Below are positions 36,265 to 44,862 of a DNA stretch of 64,000 nt, piece after piece. Each line of letters starts with the position of its first letter. Position 1 is the first letter of the stretch. Under the pieces are notes generated by a model. The model made no database searches. It was not told the origin of the DNA and worked only from the letters and a program-made list of their open reading frames with translations. Source of the DNA: Hirschia sp. (GTDB taxonomy: Bacteria; Pseudomonadota; Alphaproteobacteria; Caulobacterales; Hyphomonadaceae); assembly GCA_002709235.1 (NCBI GenBank), contig PAQI01000024.1:145581-209580 (forward strand), given 5' to 3'. The position numbers and the translations under genes are program-made.

Positions 36265-36732
36265 TTAGAAAGCCGGTCTTGTGGTCATCAACCACAAGAT
36301 CGCGAGCACTGCGAAAAACGCCGGGAACCCGCAGGCAAACCAGATCCGGTAAAAGGTGAAATAGCGCGGTGGAAGCTTTGTACCAGCCAGTGCAGATGCA
36401 CGCGCCATATCTCTGAGTTGTGATTGTATCCACACCACAGGCAGCCAGAAAAGACCTGTCAGGATGTAGAGCCCGACAGAGGCGAGGATCCATGGCGAGC
36501 TCAGCGGCCATCCCATCAAATGCGCCAGTATCAGGCCCGTGATAGGTTGGATCACGACAGCAGATGCTGTAAATATCCAATCTGCAATCACAACTGTATT
36601 GGCAACATGCGCGATCAGGCGCGCATCGCGCGTGCGGTGTGCCATGACCATGAAGAAAGCGATGCCTGCACCCGTCCCCAGAAGAACGGTTGCCCCTATG
36701 ATATGCGCCCAGCGCGTCAGTTCCAGGATCAT
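36265..36732 (-). CDS. DUF2269 integral membrane protein
   Basis: About 155 residues with four membrane segments. The conserved first segment (RWAHIIGATVLLGTGAGIA) and the DUF2269/COG5528 pattern are visible. Function unknown. Start ATG at 36732, 4 bases after the end of the SDR-DoxX gene, so the two are co-transcribed. Confidence 0.8.
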   Translation of the reverse strand: MILELTRWAHIIGATVLLGTGAGIAFFMVMAHRTRDARLIAHVANTVVIADWIFTASAVVIQPITGLILAHLMGWPLSSPWILASVGLYILTGLFWLPVVWIQSQLRDMARASALAGTKLPPRYFTFYRIWFACGFPAFFAVLAILWLMTTRPAF

Positions 36733-36736
36733 GGTC

Positions 36737-38032
36737 TCAGCGCTCCGGTTTGATAGCCAATATGGTAAGCGCCAGCCCGATGGCAGGAAACACCTTGACC
36801 ATGGGTCCAAGCGGATCTGCCCACAAATGGGGTGCAAACAAAGCTGCGCCAACAAGATAACATAGCGCCAGCCCAATGGACGCGACACAGGCCAGACGGC
36901 AAAACGGCCTGAACAACATGGCCGCCCCGATTGCGATATCGCCAATCCCTCCACCGATCACACTGGCATTCACCATGCTGGCAGGTAATGTATCGGCCAA
37001 TACTGCCCGCGCAGCATCTGCCCTGATGAGGCCGATAATACCTGAAGCAATCCAGAACCCCGACAGAAGCATCAGGACAAGCGGAAAGACCAGCATGGCC
37101 CGCGCATAGAGCTTTTCCTGAGACGTTGCCGGCAGCGCGGTCATTGTCTGCTTCAGTGGTTTCATAACCTGGCCACTCGCCTCCCGCCAGGGTCCTGCAT
37201 CACCACTGACTCCCAGTTCGAGCACTTTAAGAGATGTGGTGCGCAATGCGGAACGCCACCCCAACCAACCGGTCAGATCAGCCACCCTCCCCACCAGACG
37301 ACCGAGCCACAAAGGGGCAGACAAGATAGCAACCGGCCTTCCACCCCCCAGCCATTGCCTGAAAATCAGCACGATCTCTCTGAGGCCATGCCCCTCATCT
37401 TCTACAAGATCAAAATCACGCCGGGAAAAGTCTGACGATTCAACGCAGCGGCGAACAGCGTCTGCCACATCCTCAACACTCACCGTCTGGATCTGACGAT
37501 CGGCAAGCATGACAGGCTGTAGGAAAGGCATTGCTGCCAGCATTCGCAGCAGGCTGGTCCCACCATAGGCCTGGGGTGCAATCACCAGCCCAGGTCGCAG
37601 AATCGTCCAGTCCAGCTTGCTGGCGGAGATGCATTTATCGGCCAGTGCCTTGGTCTGGTAAAATTCTGTATTCGACTGCTCCGATACGCCAGGTGCCGAG
37701 ATATGCACCAGCTTTTTCAGTCCGGTCTCTTCACATGCCGTGACCAGTGCCTTGACGGCCTCAAACTGAACGGCGGAGACATTGTCACTCATTCCATTCT
37801 GCAGCAGTCCGGCACAATTGATCACAGCATCCTGTCCGATAAGGTGTCGCTCCCATTTAGCCGGATTGTTGAGATGGGTGAGATCTGCGCCGATCCAACT
37901 AATCTGAGGAATGATCATCCGACCTTTCTGGATACTTCGTCCCAGTCCGGTCACCTTGTGTCCTGCACTCTCCAGTTCACGACAAACGGACTGACCGATT
38001 AGACCATAGGCTCCAATCACAAGAATATTCAT
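36737..38032 (-). CDS. NAD(P)-binding protein fused to a DoxX-like membrane domain
   Basis: About 431 residues. The N-terminal half (1-290) is an atypical SDR with NILVIGAYGLIGQSV Rossmann motif. The C-terminal half (about 300-431) has four membrane segments of the DoxX-like type. This SDR-DoxX fusion occurs in many Proteobacteria without a known substrate. GGGAGG precedes the ATG at 38032; in-frame codons further upstream look non-coding. Co-transcribed with the DUF2269 gene. Confidence 0.8.
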   Translation of the reverse strand: MNILVIGAYGLIGQSVCRELESAGHKVTGLGRSIQKGRMIIPQISWIGADLTHLNNPAKWERHLIGQDAVINCAGLLQNGMSDNVSAVQFEAVKALVTACEETGLKKLVHISAPGVSEQSNTEFYQTKALADKCISASKLDWTILRPGLVIAPQAYGGTSLLRMLAAMPFLQPVMLADRQIQTVSVEDVADAVRRCVESSDFSRRDFDLVEDEGHGLREIVLIFRQWLGGGRPVAILSAPLWLGRLVGRVADLTGWLGWRSALRTTSLKVLELGVSGDAGPWREASGQVMKPLKQTMTALPATSQEKLYARAMLVFPLVLMLLSGFWIASGIIGLIRADAARAVLADTLPASMVNASVIGGGIGDIAIGAAMLFRPFCRLACVASIGLALCYLVGAALFAPHLWADPLGPMVKVFPAIGLALTILAIKPER

Positions 38033-38235
38033 GCCCGCCTCCCGCATTAAACTGCCCAATGACTGGTCTAGAGCATCGACCTGGTCGTGACCATCGGCGC
38101 AGATCTTAAGTAACTGCCCAGTTTGCACCTTTAAAATCATTTCAACCAAGCTGGCTTTGGGGTAAAATGAGGATCTTCGTGATGGAGGGGGCCCTCCACG
38201 ACAATATCAAGGTACAGGAAGGGGACCGCCGGATC

Positions 38236-38742
38236 ATGGCAGCTCCCATCAACAATTATATGACACCCGTCATGCCGGATGAGGAATTTGTCGTCTTCCT
38301 GACTGGCATGCGAATCAATCGGTGGTGGAAGCCCTGGAAGTGGATACGCGTCATGTATGACATGCCCCGTATGTGCCGGGAACTTCAGGCCAATCCGGAA
38401 CACGGCATGATGCATTTTCGCTATCATGTAGGGTTTCGGCAGATGATGGTGGTTCAATACTGGAAAAGTTTTGACCACATACATCGCTGGGCGACATCAA
38501 AGACACACACTCATCTGCCTGCCTGGCGCTGGATGAACAAGAATGTCGGCCTTAATGGCGATGTCGGCACCTGGCACGAAACCTATGTCGTCAAGCGCGG
38601 ATGTTATGAGGCGCTATATGTGAACATGCCTCCACATGGTCTGGGAAATGTCGGTGAGTTGGTCGAAGCCCGGGGCAAGCACCGCACAGCCAGGGGCCGC
38701 ATGGGTCAGGGCGAGGATGACTGGTCAGACCTTGGAGTCTGA
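38236..38742 (+). CDS. DUF4188 (monooxygenase-like) protein
   Basis: About 168 residues in the DUF4188 family, whose members start near a phenylalanine-valine pair (EEFVVFLTGMRINRWWKP) and show VVQYWKSFDHIHRWA plus a WHETYVV block. The fold is a dimeric alpha/beta barrel found in heme-binding monooxygenases. In-frame upstream ATGs at 38182 and 38167 are possible, but the family usually starts nearer 38236, and AAGGGGA precedes that codon. Function unknown. Confidence 0.75.
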   Translation: MAAPINNYMTPVMPDEEFVVFLTGMRINRWWKPWKWIRVMYDMPRMCRELQANPEHGMMHFRYHVGFRQMMVVQYWKSFDHIHRWATSKTHTHLPAWRWMNKNVGLNGDVGTWHETYVVKRGCYEALYVNMPPHGLGNVGELVEARGKHRTARGRMGQGEDDWSDLGV

Positions 38743-38764
38743 AGACACAGAACGGATCATATAA

Positions 38765-39265
38765 ATGGACGATTTCAATATCGCCGCGCCCGACAATCTG
38801 TCCGACAGCATTAAGACCTCACTGCGCGCCATAGCATCGCGTGCACCCGGACCAAGCCATGATTGGGTCCTGATAGGCTCTATGGCAGCGCGGTTGGTTG
38901 GCGCAGATATCGAGCCGGAAGATGTTGATATTGTTGCATCCCGCTTCACCATTCAGGCCTTTTTGGATGCTTTCGGGCTCGCAGCCGGTCAACGCGCAGG
39001 CCACCCACAGTTCCGGTCTGTCATTTTCAAGCGCGCCAACATAAAAGATGGCCTTCCCATCGAATTCATGGGCGACATGACGCTAATGCGCGAAAATGCC
39101 CGCACACCTTTCCAGACAAAGACGCGTTTTCCTGTGACAGGTGATTTCGGGACCGTGTTTGTCCCAAGCGTCGAAGAACAGATCAGCATTTTGCGTCGGT
39201 TTGGCCGCGGCAAGGATCTGGCACGTGTCCCCTTATTGCAAGCCGTGCTTGACCAGCAAAGTTGA
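38765..39265 (+). CDS. Nucleotidyltransferase-fold protein without obvious partner
   Basis: A 166-residue protein showing the nucleotidyltransferase signature: LIGSMAARLVG (GS motif) followed by EPEDVDIV (DxD-type metal ligands), and the FLDAFGLAAG and IEFMGDM segments. Many such proteins are antibiotic adenylyltransferases or AbiEii-like toxins. No antitoxin gene stands beside it; xthA follows convergently with a 3-base gap. The substrate is unknown. Confidence 0.6.
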   Translation: MDDFNIAAPDNLSDSIKTSLRAIASRAPGPSHDWVLIGSMAARLVGADIEPEDVDIVASRFTIQAFLDAFGLAAGQRAGHPQFRSVIFKRANIKDGLPIEFMGDMTLMRENARTPFQTKTRFPVTGDFGTVFVPSVEEQISILRRFGRGKDLARVPLLQAVLDQQS

Positions 39266-39268
39266 TCG

Positions 39269-40081
39269 TCAACCGGGTGCTTTCATCCTGATCGCAACCG
39301 GACAATGGTCCGATGGCTTTTCGCCGCCACGATCTTCTTCATGGATTGTGTAGCTGCCCATTTCCACCAGTGGCGTTGCGCGTTCATCAGACCAGATATG
39401 ATCCAGGCGACGACCACGATTGGAGGCTTTCCAGTCACGCGCGCGATAGCTCCACCATGTGTAAAGCTTTTCATCCGGGCCTCGCGCGGCCCGCGCAATA
39501 TCTGTAAAGCCACCATTTGATATGATGCGTTTCAGGCCATCGACCTCAATGGGTGTGTGGCTGACAACCTTCAGCAATTGCTTGTGAGACCAGACATCAT
39601 GTTCTTCAGGCGCGATGTTAAGATCTCCGACAACGATCAAGGGATCTGCATTCCCAGCCCGACGTGTCGTATAGATGCTGTCCATACGATCAATGAAATC
39701 AAGCTTGTGCGCGAATTTTGGGTTTATTTCAGGGTCGGGCTCATCGCCTCCCGCTGGCACGTAAAGGTTGTGAACCTCAACACCTCTGACCTTCACGGCG
39801 ACACCACGCGCTTCGCCATGCATGCAAAACTCCGGTGTATCCAAGCGCTGCAGCGGGTAACGCGAGACAGTTGCGACGCCGTGATAGCCCTTCTGGCCGG
39901 CGATCTCGACATGTTCATAGCCCGCCTTCTGGAAAGCCTTGAGCGGGTATTCACCTTCCCTGCATTTGATTTCCTGCAGGCACAGGACATCCGGACTGGT
40001 GGCATCTAGAAAGCTGCACACCCGATCAATGCGAAGACGAACGGAATTGATATTCCATGTCACGATATGAAGATCTGTCAT
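39269..40081 (-). CDS. xthA: Exodeoxyribonuclease III
   Basis: A 270-residue EEP nuclease with TWNINSVRLR, CLQEIK (metal Glu), NLYVPAGG, GDLNIAPEE and the final SDHCPV with the catalytic Asp-His. It acts at abasic sites and 3' ends in base excision repair. The ftsK/lolA/xthA neighbourhood is typical of Alphaproteobacteria and supports the call. Confidence 0.95.
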   Translation of the reverse strand: MTDLHIVTWNINSVRLRIDRVCSFLDATSPDVLCLQEIKCREGEYPLKAFQKAGYEHVEIAGQKGYHGVATVSRYPLQRLDTPEFCMHGEARGVAVKVRGVEVHNLYVPAGGDEPDPEINPKFAHKLDFIDRMDSIYTTRRAGNADPLIVVGDLNIAPEEHDVWSHKQLLKVVSHTPIEVDGLKRIISNGGFTDIARAARGPDEKLYTWWSYRARDWKASNRGRRLDHIWSDERATPLVEMGSYTIHEEDRGGEKPSDHCPVAIRMKAPG

Positions 40082-40153
40082 GAAGGCGGTCTAGGCGGCG
40101 TTGTCAGTTCAGACAAGAGTTTTTGCCAGAACTCCAAACAATTACAGCCAGAA

Positions 40154-40295
40154 ATGAATTGCGCGCCTAGCCGCGGGGTCAGCCAGGCGCGCATTCACGC
40201 TTTTCAGCGCTCAGCCGGGAGGGGATAAAGCCGGCCAGATCAGAAACAAGAACTCAGCCTGCGGGGGGATATCAAGCTATCTACCGCTTCTGATC
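40154..40295. ncRNA. Candidate structured RNA in the xthA-lolA gap
   Basis: The 337-base gap 40082-40418 has no ORF. A first hairpin pairs TGAATTGCGCGCCT with AGGCGCGCATTCA (40154-40197, one bulged T). A second pairs GATCAGAA (40238-40245) with TTCTGATC (40288-40295), continued by inner pairs GCGG/CCGC and GATA/TATC and with a one-sided 15-base bulge. A poly-A tract of seven follows near 40318. The pairing is strong enough to suggest a structured RNA or leader of the minus-strand genes, but neither strand shows a clean intrinsic terminator and no known RNA family was recognised. Confidence 0.4.
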
Positions 40296-40418
40296 TAGTT
40301 GCAGAATAGCCACAACAAAAAAAGAAATCAACTTAATCATGTTTTATTTCGATGCGTGATTGAAATGCATCAACCGAATCAGCGACTTGCACTGAAATAA
40401 AGTTTGGTATCCGCGCCG

Positions 40419-41255
40419 CTATCTATCCCGACGGTCATCCTCGTCATCTTCAATCACAAACAGGCGCGGACTGATGTCCACATTCTGCTCCACGCGCGTC
40501 AGGTCCACACGGGTCTGGCCACCTGTTTCGTCGAGCGCCAGCCACCCCATCAGATCAAAGCTGTCGCGTGCAAACATCAAGATCAGCTGACCTTCGATTC
40601 GGTCTTCCTCAGACGAACGATTGTCTTCCACATAAATCAAATGACGGTCCTGCACCGAACGCACATCGACAACATTTACGCCATCATTCAGGTCAACATC
40701 CTTGCCCAGGAACAATTTCAGTGGAGTGGCCTTAAGTGGTATGCGGTCATCAGTTTCCAGTTCCATATCCTGATAGGACACAGTTGATCCGTCAGAGATG
40801 ACCAGCAATCGCACCGGCGAACCATATTCAAACCTTATCTTGCCTGGTCGACGGATATAGAAATCGCCCGTGACACGATCGCCATAGGTATCTGTCTGAG
40901 TGAAGGCTCCACGCGCAGTCTTCGACGCTTTCAAAGCGGCAGAGGCTTTTTCCAGGACCTTTTCACGTGACAATTCAGCCGGTTTTGGCGTGATCAGCTC
41001 TGGCTGTTCAGAGAGGTCTGCCTGTGCCAATTGCACAATAGGTGCCTCGGTTTTCACAGACGGCGTAATCTGGGTGTCCTGTTTAGCGGCGGGCGAAGAT
41101 ACAGACAGCTTCGTCTCCTTCACCGCTGGAGCCTCAGCTACAGAGGGTACCGGTGCAATGGCTACCGGCTCATCTGCACTGACAGGTGACATGCCAAGAG
41201 CGGCGGCGAGCGGAAAAAGGGATGCGAGCAAGAGTTTCATAACGAGCAAGATCAT
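40419..41255 (-). CDS. lolA: LolA-family outer-membrane lipoprotein carrier protein
   Basis: About 278 residues: signal peptide (MKLLLASLFPLAAALG region), a Pro/Ala/Lys-rich linker (about 25-100), then a LolA domain (about 110-270) with GRIRFEYG-like PGKIRFEYG and GQTRVDLTRVEQN. LolA shuttles lipoproteins from the LolCDE complex to the outer membrane. The linker is longer than in E. coli LolA. An in-frame ATG at 41240 is an equally possible start. The typical place between ftsK and xthA supports the call. Confidence 0.85.
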   Translation of the reverse strand: MILLVMKLLLASLFPLAAALGMSPVSADEPVAIAPVPSVAEAPAVKETKLSVSSPAAKQDTQITPSVKTEAPIVQLAQADLSEQPELITPKPAELSREKVLEKASAALKASKTARGAFTQTDTYGDRVTGDFYIRRPGKIRFEYGSPVRLLVISDGSTVSYQDMELETDDRIPLKATPLKLFLGKDVDLNDGVNVVDVRSVQDRHLIYVEDNRSSEEDRIEGQLILMFARDSFDLMGWLALDETGGQTRVDLTRVEQNVDISPRLFVIEDDEDDRRDR

Positions 41256-41319
41256 GCCTGAGCACGGCGAAAACAAGACGGAGCAATGGTATTTTGGCCC
41301 TGTTTCGCTGAACGTCTGT

Positions 41320-41988
41320 TCAGCCTCCCCTTTCACGTATTTTCGTCAGGCTCACCTTCTGATGCCCGGTGTGGTCAAAATTGTTATCGGCCAACCACGT
41401 TTGTATGGCTGAACCTATCGCTGGCCATTCATGATCAAGCATTGAGAACCATGCTGTATCGCGGTTCTTTCCCTTTGAAACCATGTCCTGCCTGAAAATA
41501 CCCTCGAATTGAAAGCCCAGCCTGAGCGCGGCTTTTCGTGAAGGTGCGTTGTTTGCGTCGCACTTCCATTCATAGCGGCGATAACCCAGGTCCTCAAAAA
41601 CGTGGCGCGCCATCAGATACATGGCTTCTGTTGCTTCCGGCGTACGTTTGAGAGCCTCACCGAAAGCGACACACCCGACTTCCACACTCCCATGTTCTGG
41701 TCTCAACCGCATATAGCTGGCCATTCCGACCAGACTTTCATCAGATGCCCGGCGGATCACATAGGTGATCCAGTCATTGCTTCTGGCCTTTTCTCCAAAA
41801 CCCACCGCAAAATCATCAGCATCCTGGAATCCCGTAAACGGCAGATAGGTCCAGAGCTCCTTGTCGGACAGCGCGATAAAAAGGCCATCCGCATGGATGG
41901 TCATGTCCAGGGGCTCCAGTACGACCCTGTCGCCCGTCAGCACAATTCCGCCGGGAGCCTTGCGGGATGTCCACTCCGATAGAGCCAT
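41320..41988 (-). CDS. GNAT family N-acetyltransferase (RimJ/RimL-like)
   Basis: A 222-residue acetyltransferase with GDRVVLEPLDM, the acetyl-CoA loop region and YEWKCDANNAPSRKAALRLGFQFEGIF, the C-terminal signature of the RimJ/RimL group. It probably acetylates a protein N-terminus or a small amine. It lies between ftsK and lolA, which are often nearer neighbours, and is preceded by a terminator for ftsK. Confidence 0.85.
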   Translation of the reverse strand: MALSEWTSRKAPGGIVLTGDRVVLEPLDMTIHADGLFIALSDKELWTYLPFTGFQDADDFAVGFGEKARSNDWITYVIRRASDESLVGMASYMRLRPEHGSVEVGCVAFGEALKRTPEATEAMYLMARHVFEDLGYRRYEWKCDANNAPSRKAALRLGFQFEGIFRQDMVSKGKNRDTAWFSMLDHEWPAIGSAIQTWLADNNFDHTGHQKVSLTKIRERGG

Positions 41989-42007
41989 TGATCAGTTCCA
42001 CATGCAG

Positions 42008-42035
42008 AAAGAGCGGCCGCACTGGACCGCTCTTT
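42008..42035 (-). terminator. Terminator behind ftsK
   Basis: A perfect 9-base stem (AAAGAGCGG at 42008-42016, CCGCTCTTT at 42027-42035) with a 10-base loop lies in the gap between the ftsK stop and the GNAT start. Read on the minus strand it ends in a short T-run. Confidence 0.65.
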
Positions 42036-42061
42036 CCGATAATCGATTTGGTCTGAAACCG

Positions 42062-44578
42062 CTAGGCGGCATCACTGTCTTCACCAAGGATCTGGCGCTT
42101 GCCTGCATGGTTAGGACCTGAAATCACGCCCTCCTGCTCCATGCGCTCGATGAGCGAAGCAGCCCGGTTGTAACCGATCTTCAAGCGGCGCTGGACATAG
42201 GATGTCGATGCGCGCTTGTCACGTCGAACCACTGCAACAGCTTCGCGGTAAAGGTCTTCTTCCGGGTCGCCTGATGACGTTCCAAAGGCATTGTCAGCCA
42301 CTGACCCCGCATCTTCATCAACTTCTTCGGTGATCCCTTCAATATAGTCTGGTTCACCCAGCGCCTTGAGATGGGACACGATTGCCTCGACTTCCTCATC
42401 CGACACAAACGGACCGTGCAAACGCTGAAGACGCCCACCAGAGGCCTGATACAACAGGTCCCCCTGACCCAGTAGCTGTTCAGCCCCCTGCTCTCCCAGA
42501 ATGGTGCGCGAGTCGATCTTGGTCGTCACCATATAGGAAATGCGCGTCGGGAAGTTGGCCTTGATCGTACCGGTGATGACATCCACCGACGGACGCTGCG
42601 TTGCGGTGATCAAGTGAATACCGGCTGCACGCGCCATCTGCGCCAGGCGCTGAACGAGTGCCTCGATTTCCTTGCCTGCGACAATCATGAGGTCGGCCAT
42701 CTCATCGATCACGACCACGATGTGCGGCATGTGGCGCATATCGATGATTTCGTTCTCATAGGTGGGCTCGCCCGTATCGGAATTGTATCCAGTCTGCACA
42801 GGGCGCGTGAAGACTTCTCCGGTCTTGCGTGCTTCCGAGGCCTTGGCGTTGAAACCGGAAATGTTTCTCACGCCCATCTTGGCCATGACTTCGTAGCGGC
42901 TTTCCATCTCGCGAACGACCCATTTGAGCGCTGCAACCGCCTTTTGAGGATCGATCACCACAGGAGACAACAGGTGCGGGATGCCCTCATAGATCGACAA
43001 TTCCAGCATTTTCGGGTCGATCATGATGAAACGGCATTCTTCCGGCGACAGCTTGTAGAGCAGCGACAGGATCATCGCATTGATCCCCACTGACTTACCC
43101 GATCCAGTCGTACCCGCGATCAGCAGGTGAGGCATTTTCGCAAGGTCAGCAACCGTGGGTTCCCCACCGATTGTTTCCCCAAGCGCCATTGGCAATGCCG
43201 CACGGTTACGACGAAATGCCTGCGAAGCCAGAAGATCGCGCAGATAGACGGTTTCCCGATCAGGATTGGGCAGTTCGATACCGATTGCATTACGGCCAGG
43301 AACAACCGCGACACGCGCTGATGTTGAACTCATGGAGCGCGCAATATCTTCAGCCAGCGCGATCACGCGAGATGACTTGGTACCCGGCGCAGGTTCAAGT
43401 TCGAACAAGGTCACGACCGGACCGGGACGAACTTCCGTAATGCGCCCCTTCACGCCAAAATCGTTCAGGACAATCTGAAGTTCATCTGCCATTTCCAGAA
43501 GGCGTTGCTCATCAATGTCAGAGCGACGAGGTGGTGGTGCATCAAGAAGGTCAATCGGCGGCAAGATTCGATCGGCGGGTGAATGTCCTGCCATCGGTGC
43601 GGGTGCTGCTGGGCGCTGAACCGGCTTGGCCGGGTTCAAGTTTGGTGCGGGAGAATCTGCACTTCTCTGAATTTGCTGAGCTTTTTCCTGTGTGTCTTCA
43701 ACGCGCTTGAGAACACCCTTCTCTGCAACGGTGAACTGAGATGCGATATCATCTGCAGGAGCCTCTACTGGCAATTGCGCATCTTGCTGTGCTGTTTTTC
43801 GCGTACCCATGTTCTCGAAGAACGAATTTGCACGCTCGCGTAGATCAGACACTTCATTGTTCGACGTTCCAGCGACCTCTACTGGTGCATCGTCCCGCTT
43901 GTGTGTAGCAGTGGCGGCGGCTGTAGCAGCAACATTAGCAGTCGCGCGCCCAGCAATGGATAATGAGTGGCGCACTGTACGAAGAACTGCAATGGCATCA
44001 GATGCATCCAGGCCCATTGCGATCGCCGCACTGATCATCGCGCCGAGACCACACACAGTTGCCGCCCAAGTGTCAGGTGCCGGCAGTCCCAATGCCGCAA
44101 ACGGCCTCGACAAAAGATAAAGAAGCCGCTCACCTGCAACACCGCCCAGCCCAGTTTCTGCGGCAAGGGGCCAATTGGCCGGAATGGGCCAGGCTGCCAG
44201 GCAGATACCAGCAAAGGTTATTGCTGCTGTTCCCCATACCCAACGCATGCCGCGCCGTGGACCAATCGCAAAAGTGCGACGAAGGCCAGCTGCCATCAGG
44301 CCGAAGCCCGCAAGCCAGGCCGTCCAACCAAAGGTCTGCGTTAACAAGTCAGCGGCAATTGCACCGCCCGACCCAAAAAGATTATTGACGGGCCCGTCAG
44401 TTGCCGCATTCAGACTGGGGTCGGATGGCATGTAGGAACCACAGGCTCCACAGATGAAGACGCCAATGGAAAATGCCATCACACCGGTCAGAAAGCGCAG
44501 CAATGCACTGGGGCGGCGGCCGCCATATTCGGCACTTGCCTGTCTCTGATCGGAATTGTCTGGGCGCTGGGATGACAT
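42062..44578 (-). CDS. ftsK: DNA translocase FtsK
   Basis: About 838 residues: four N-terminal membrane segments (about 30-200), a short linker (about 200-360), a motor domain with Walker [11 protein letters not shown] and the [10 protein letters not shown] Walker B, and a C-terminal winged-helix gamma domain ([17 protein letters not shown]... LIERMEQEG) that reads KOPS sequences. It segregates the chromosome at the division septum and activates dimer resolution. The linker is shorter than in E. coli. AAGGA precedes the ATG at 44578; a perfect DnaA box (44703-44711) is upstream. Confidence 0.96.
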   Translation of the reverse strand: MSSQRPDNSDQRQASAEYGGRRPSALLRFLTGVMAFSIGVFICGACGSYMPSDPSLNAATDGPVNNLFGSGGAIAADLLTQTFGWTAWLAGFGLMAAGLRRTFAIGPRRGMRWVWGTAAITFAGICLAAWPIPANWPLAAETGLGGVAGERLLYLLSRPFAALGLPAPDTWAATVCGLGAMISAAIAMGLDASDAIAVLRTVRHSLSIAGRATANVAATAAATATHKRDDAPVEVAGTSNNEVSDLRERANSFFENMGTRKTAQQDAQLPVEAPADDIASQFTVAEKGVLKRVEDTQEKAQQIQRSADSPAPNLNPAKPVQRPAAPAPMAGHSPADRILPPIDLLDAPPPRRSDIDEQRLLEMADELQIVLNDFGVKGRITEVRPGPVVTLFELEPAPGTKSSRVIALAEDIARSMSSTSARVAVVPGRNAIGIELPNPDRETVYLRDLLASQAFRRNRAALPMALGETIGGEPTVADLAKMPHLLIAGTTGSGKSVGINAMILSLLYKLSPEECRFIMIDPKMLELSIYEGIPHLLSPVVIDPQKAVAALKWVVREMESRYEVMAKMGVRNISGFNAKASEARKTGEVFTRPVQTGYNSDTGEPTYENEIIDMRHMPHIVVVIDEMADLMIVAGKEIEALVQRLAQMARAAGIHLITATQRPSVDVITGTIKANFPTRISYMVTTKIDSRTILGEQGAEQLLGQGDLLYQASGGRLQRLHGPFVSDEEVEAIVSHLKALGEPDYIEGITEEVDEDAGSVADNAFGTSSGDPEEDLYREAVAVVRRDKRASTSYVQRRLKIGYNRAASLIERMEQEGVISGPNHAGKRQILGEDSDAA

Positions 44579-44702
44579 GTCGGCGTCCTTCTCCGGGGTT
44601 TGGGGTTGATCATTTGAGACACACCCTGCCCAAACGCCCTTAACGCCAAGCAAACGACTTGCTTAAAAAGTCGACATTTTAAGTTAACAACGCAGTCATA
44701 AC

Positions 44703-44711
44703 TTATCCACA
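44703..44711 (+). promoter_or_regulatory. Consensus DnaA box upstream of ftsK
   Basis: TTATCCACA, the perfect DnaA consensus, lies in the ftsK/amtB gap, 125 bases upstream of the ftsK start. Short TTAA/GTTAAC elements are adjacent at 44661-44690, reminiscent of CtrA half-sites but without the full TTAA-N7-TTAA spacing. DnaA can act as a transcription factor in Alphaproteobacteria. A single box may also be chance. Confidence 0.4.
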
Positions 44712-44772
44712 GACACGCATTTGATCCGGGTCACAGGGGCCCCTCCCCCCTTTGAATGTCCCATAAATACAA

Positions 44773-44801
44773 AAAGGCCCGGAGCTGAGCTCCAGGCCTT
44801 T
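44773..44801 (-). terminator. Intrinsic terminator of amtB
   Basis: AAAGGCC (44773-44779) pairs with GGCCTTT (44795-44801), with the inner pair GGAGC/GCTCC and a TGA loop. On the minus strand the stem is followed by TTTTTG, fitting termination of amtB, which ends at 44863. Confidence 0.85.
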
Positions 44802-44862
44802 CATCCCCCCGGAAGAACGCCAGCGATTACAAATCGTAGCGCTCTTCTCTAACAATCCGCGA

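Noticed and set aside
40961-40970. parS-like sequence inside lolA (TTTCACGTGA)
   Set aside because: Only the inner ten bases match the 16-base consensus; the outer bases differ, it lies inside a coding region, and it is far from parB.
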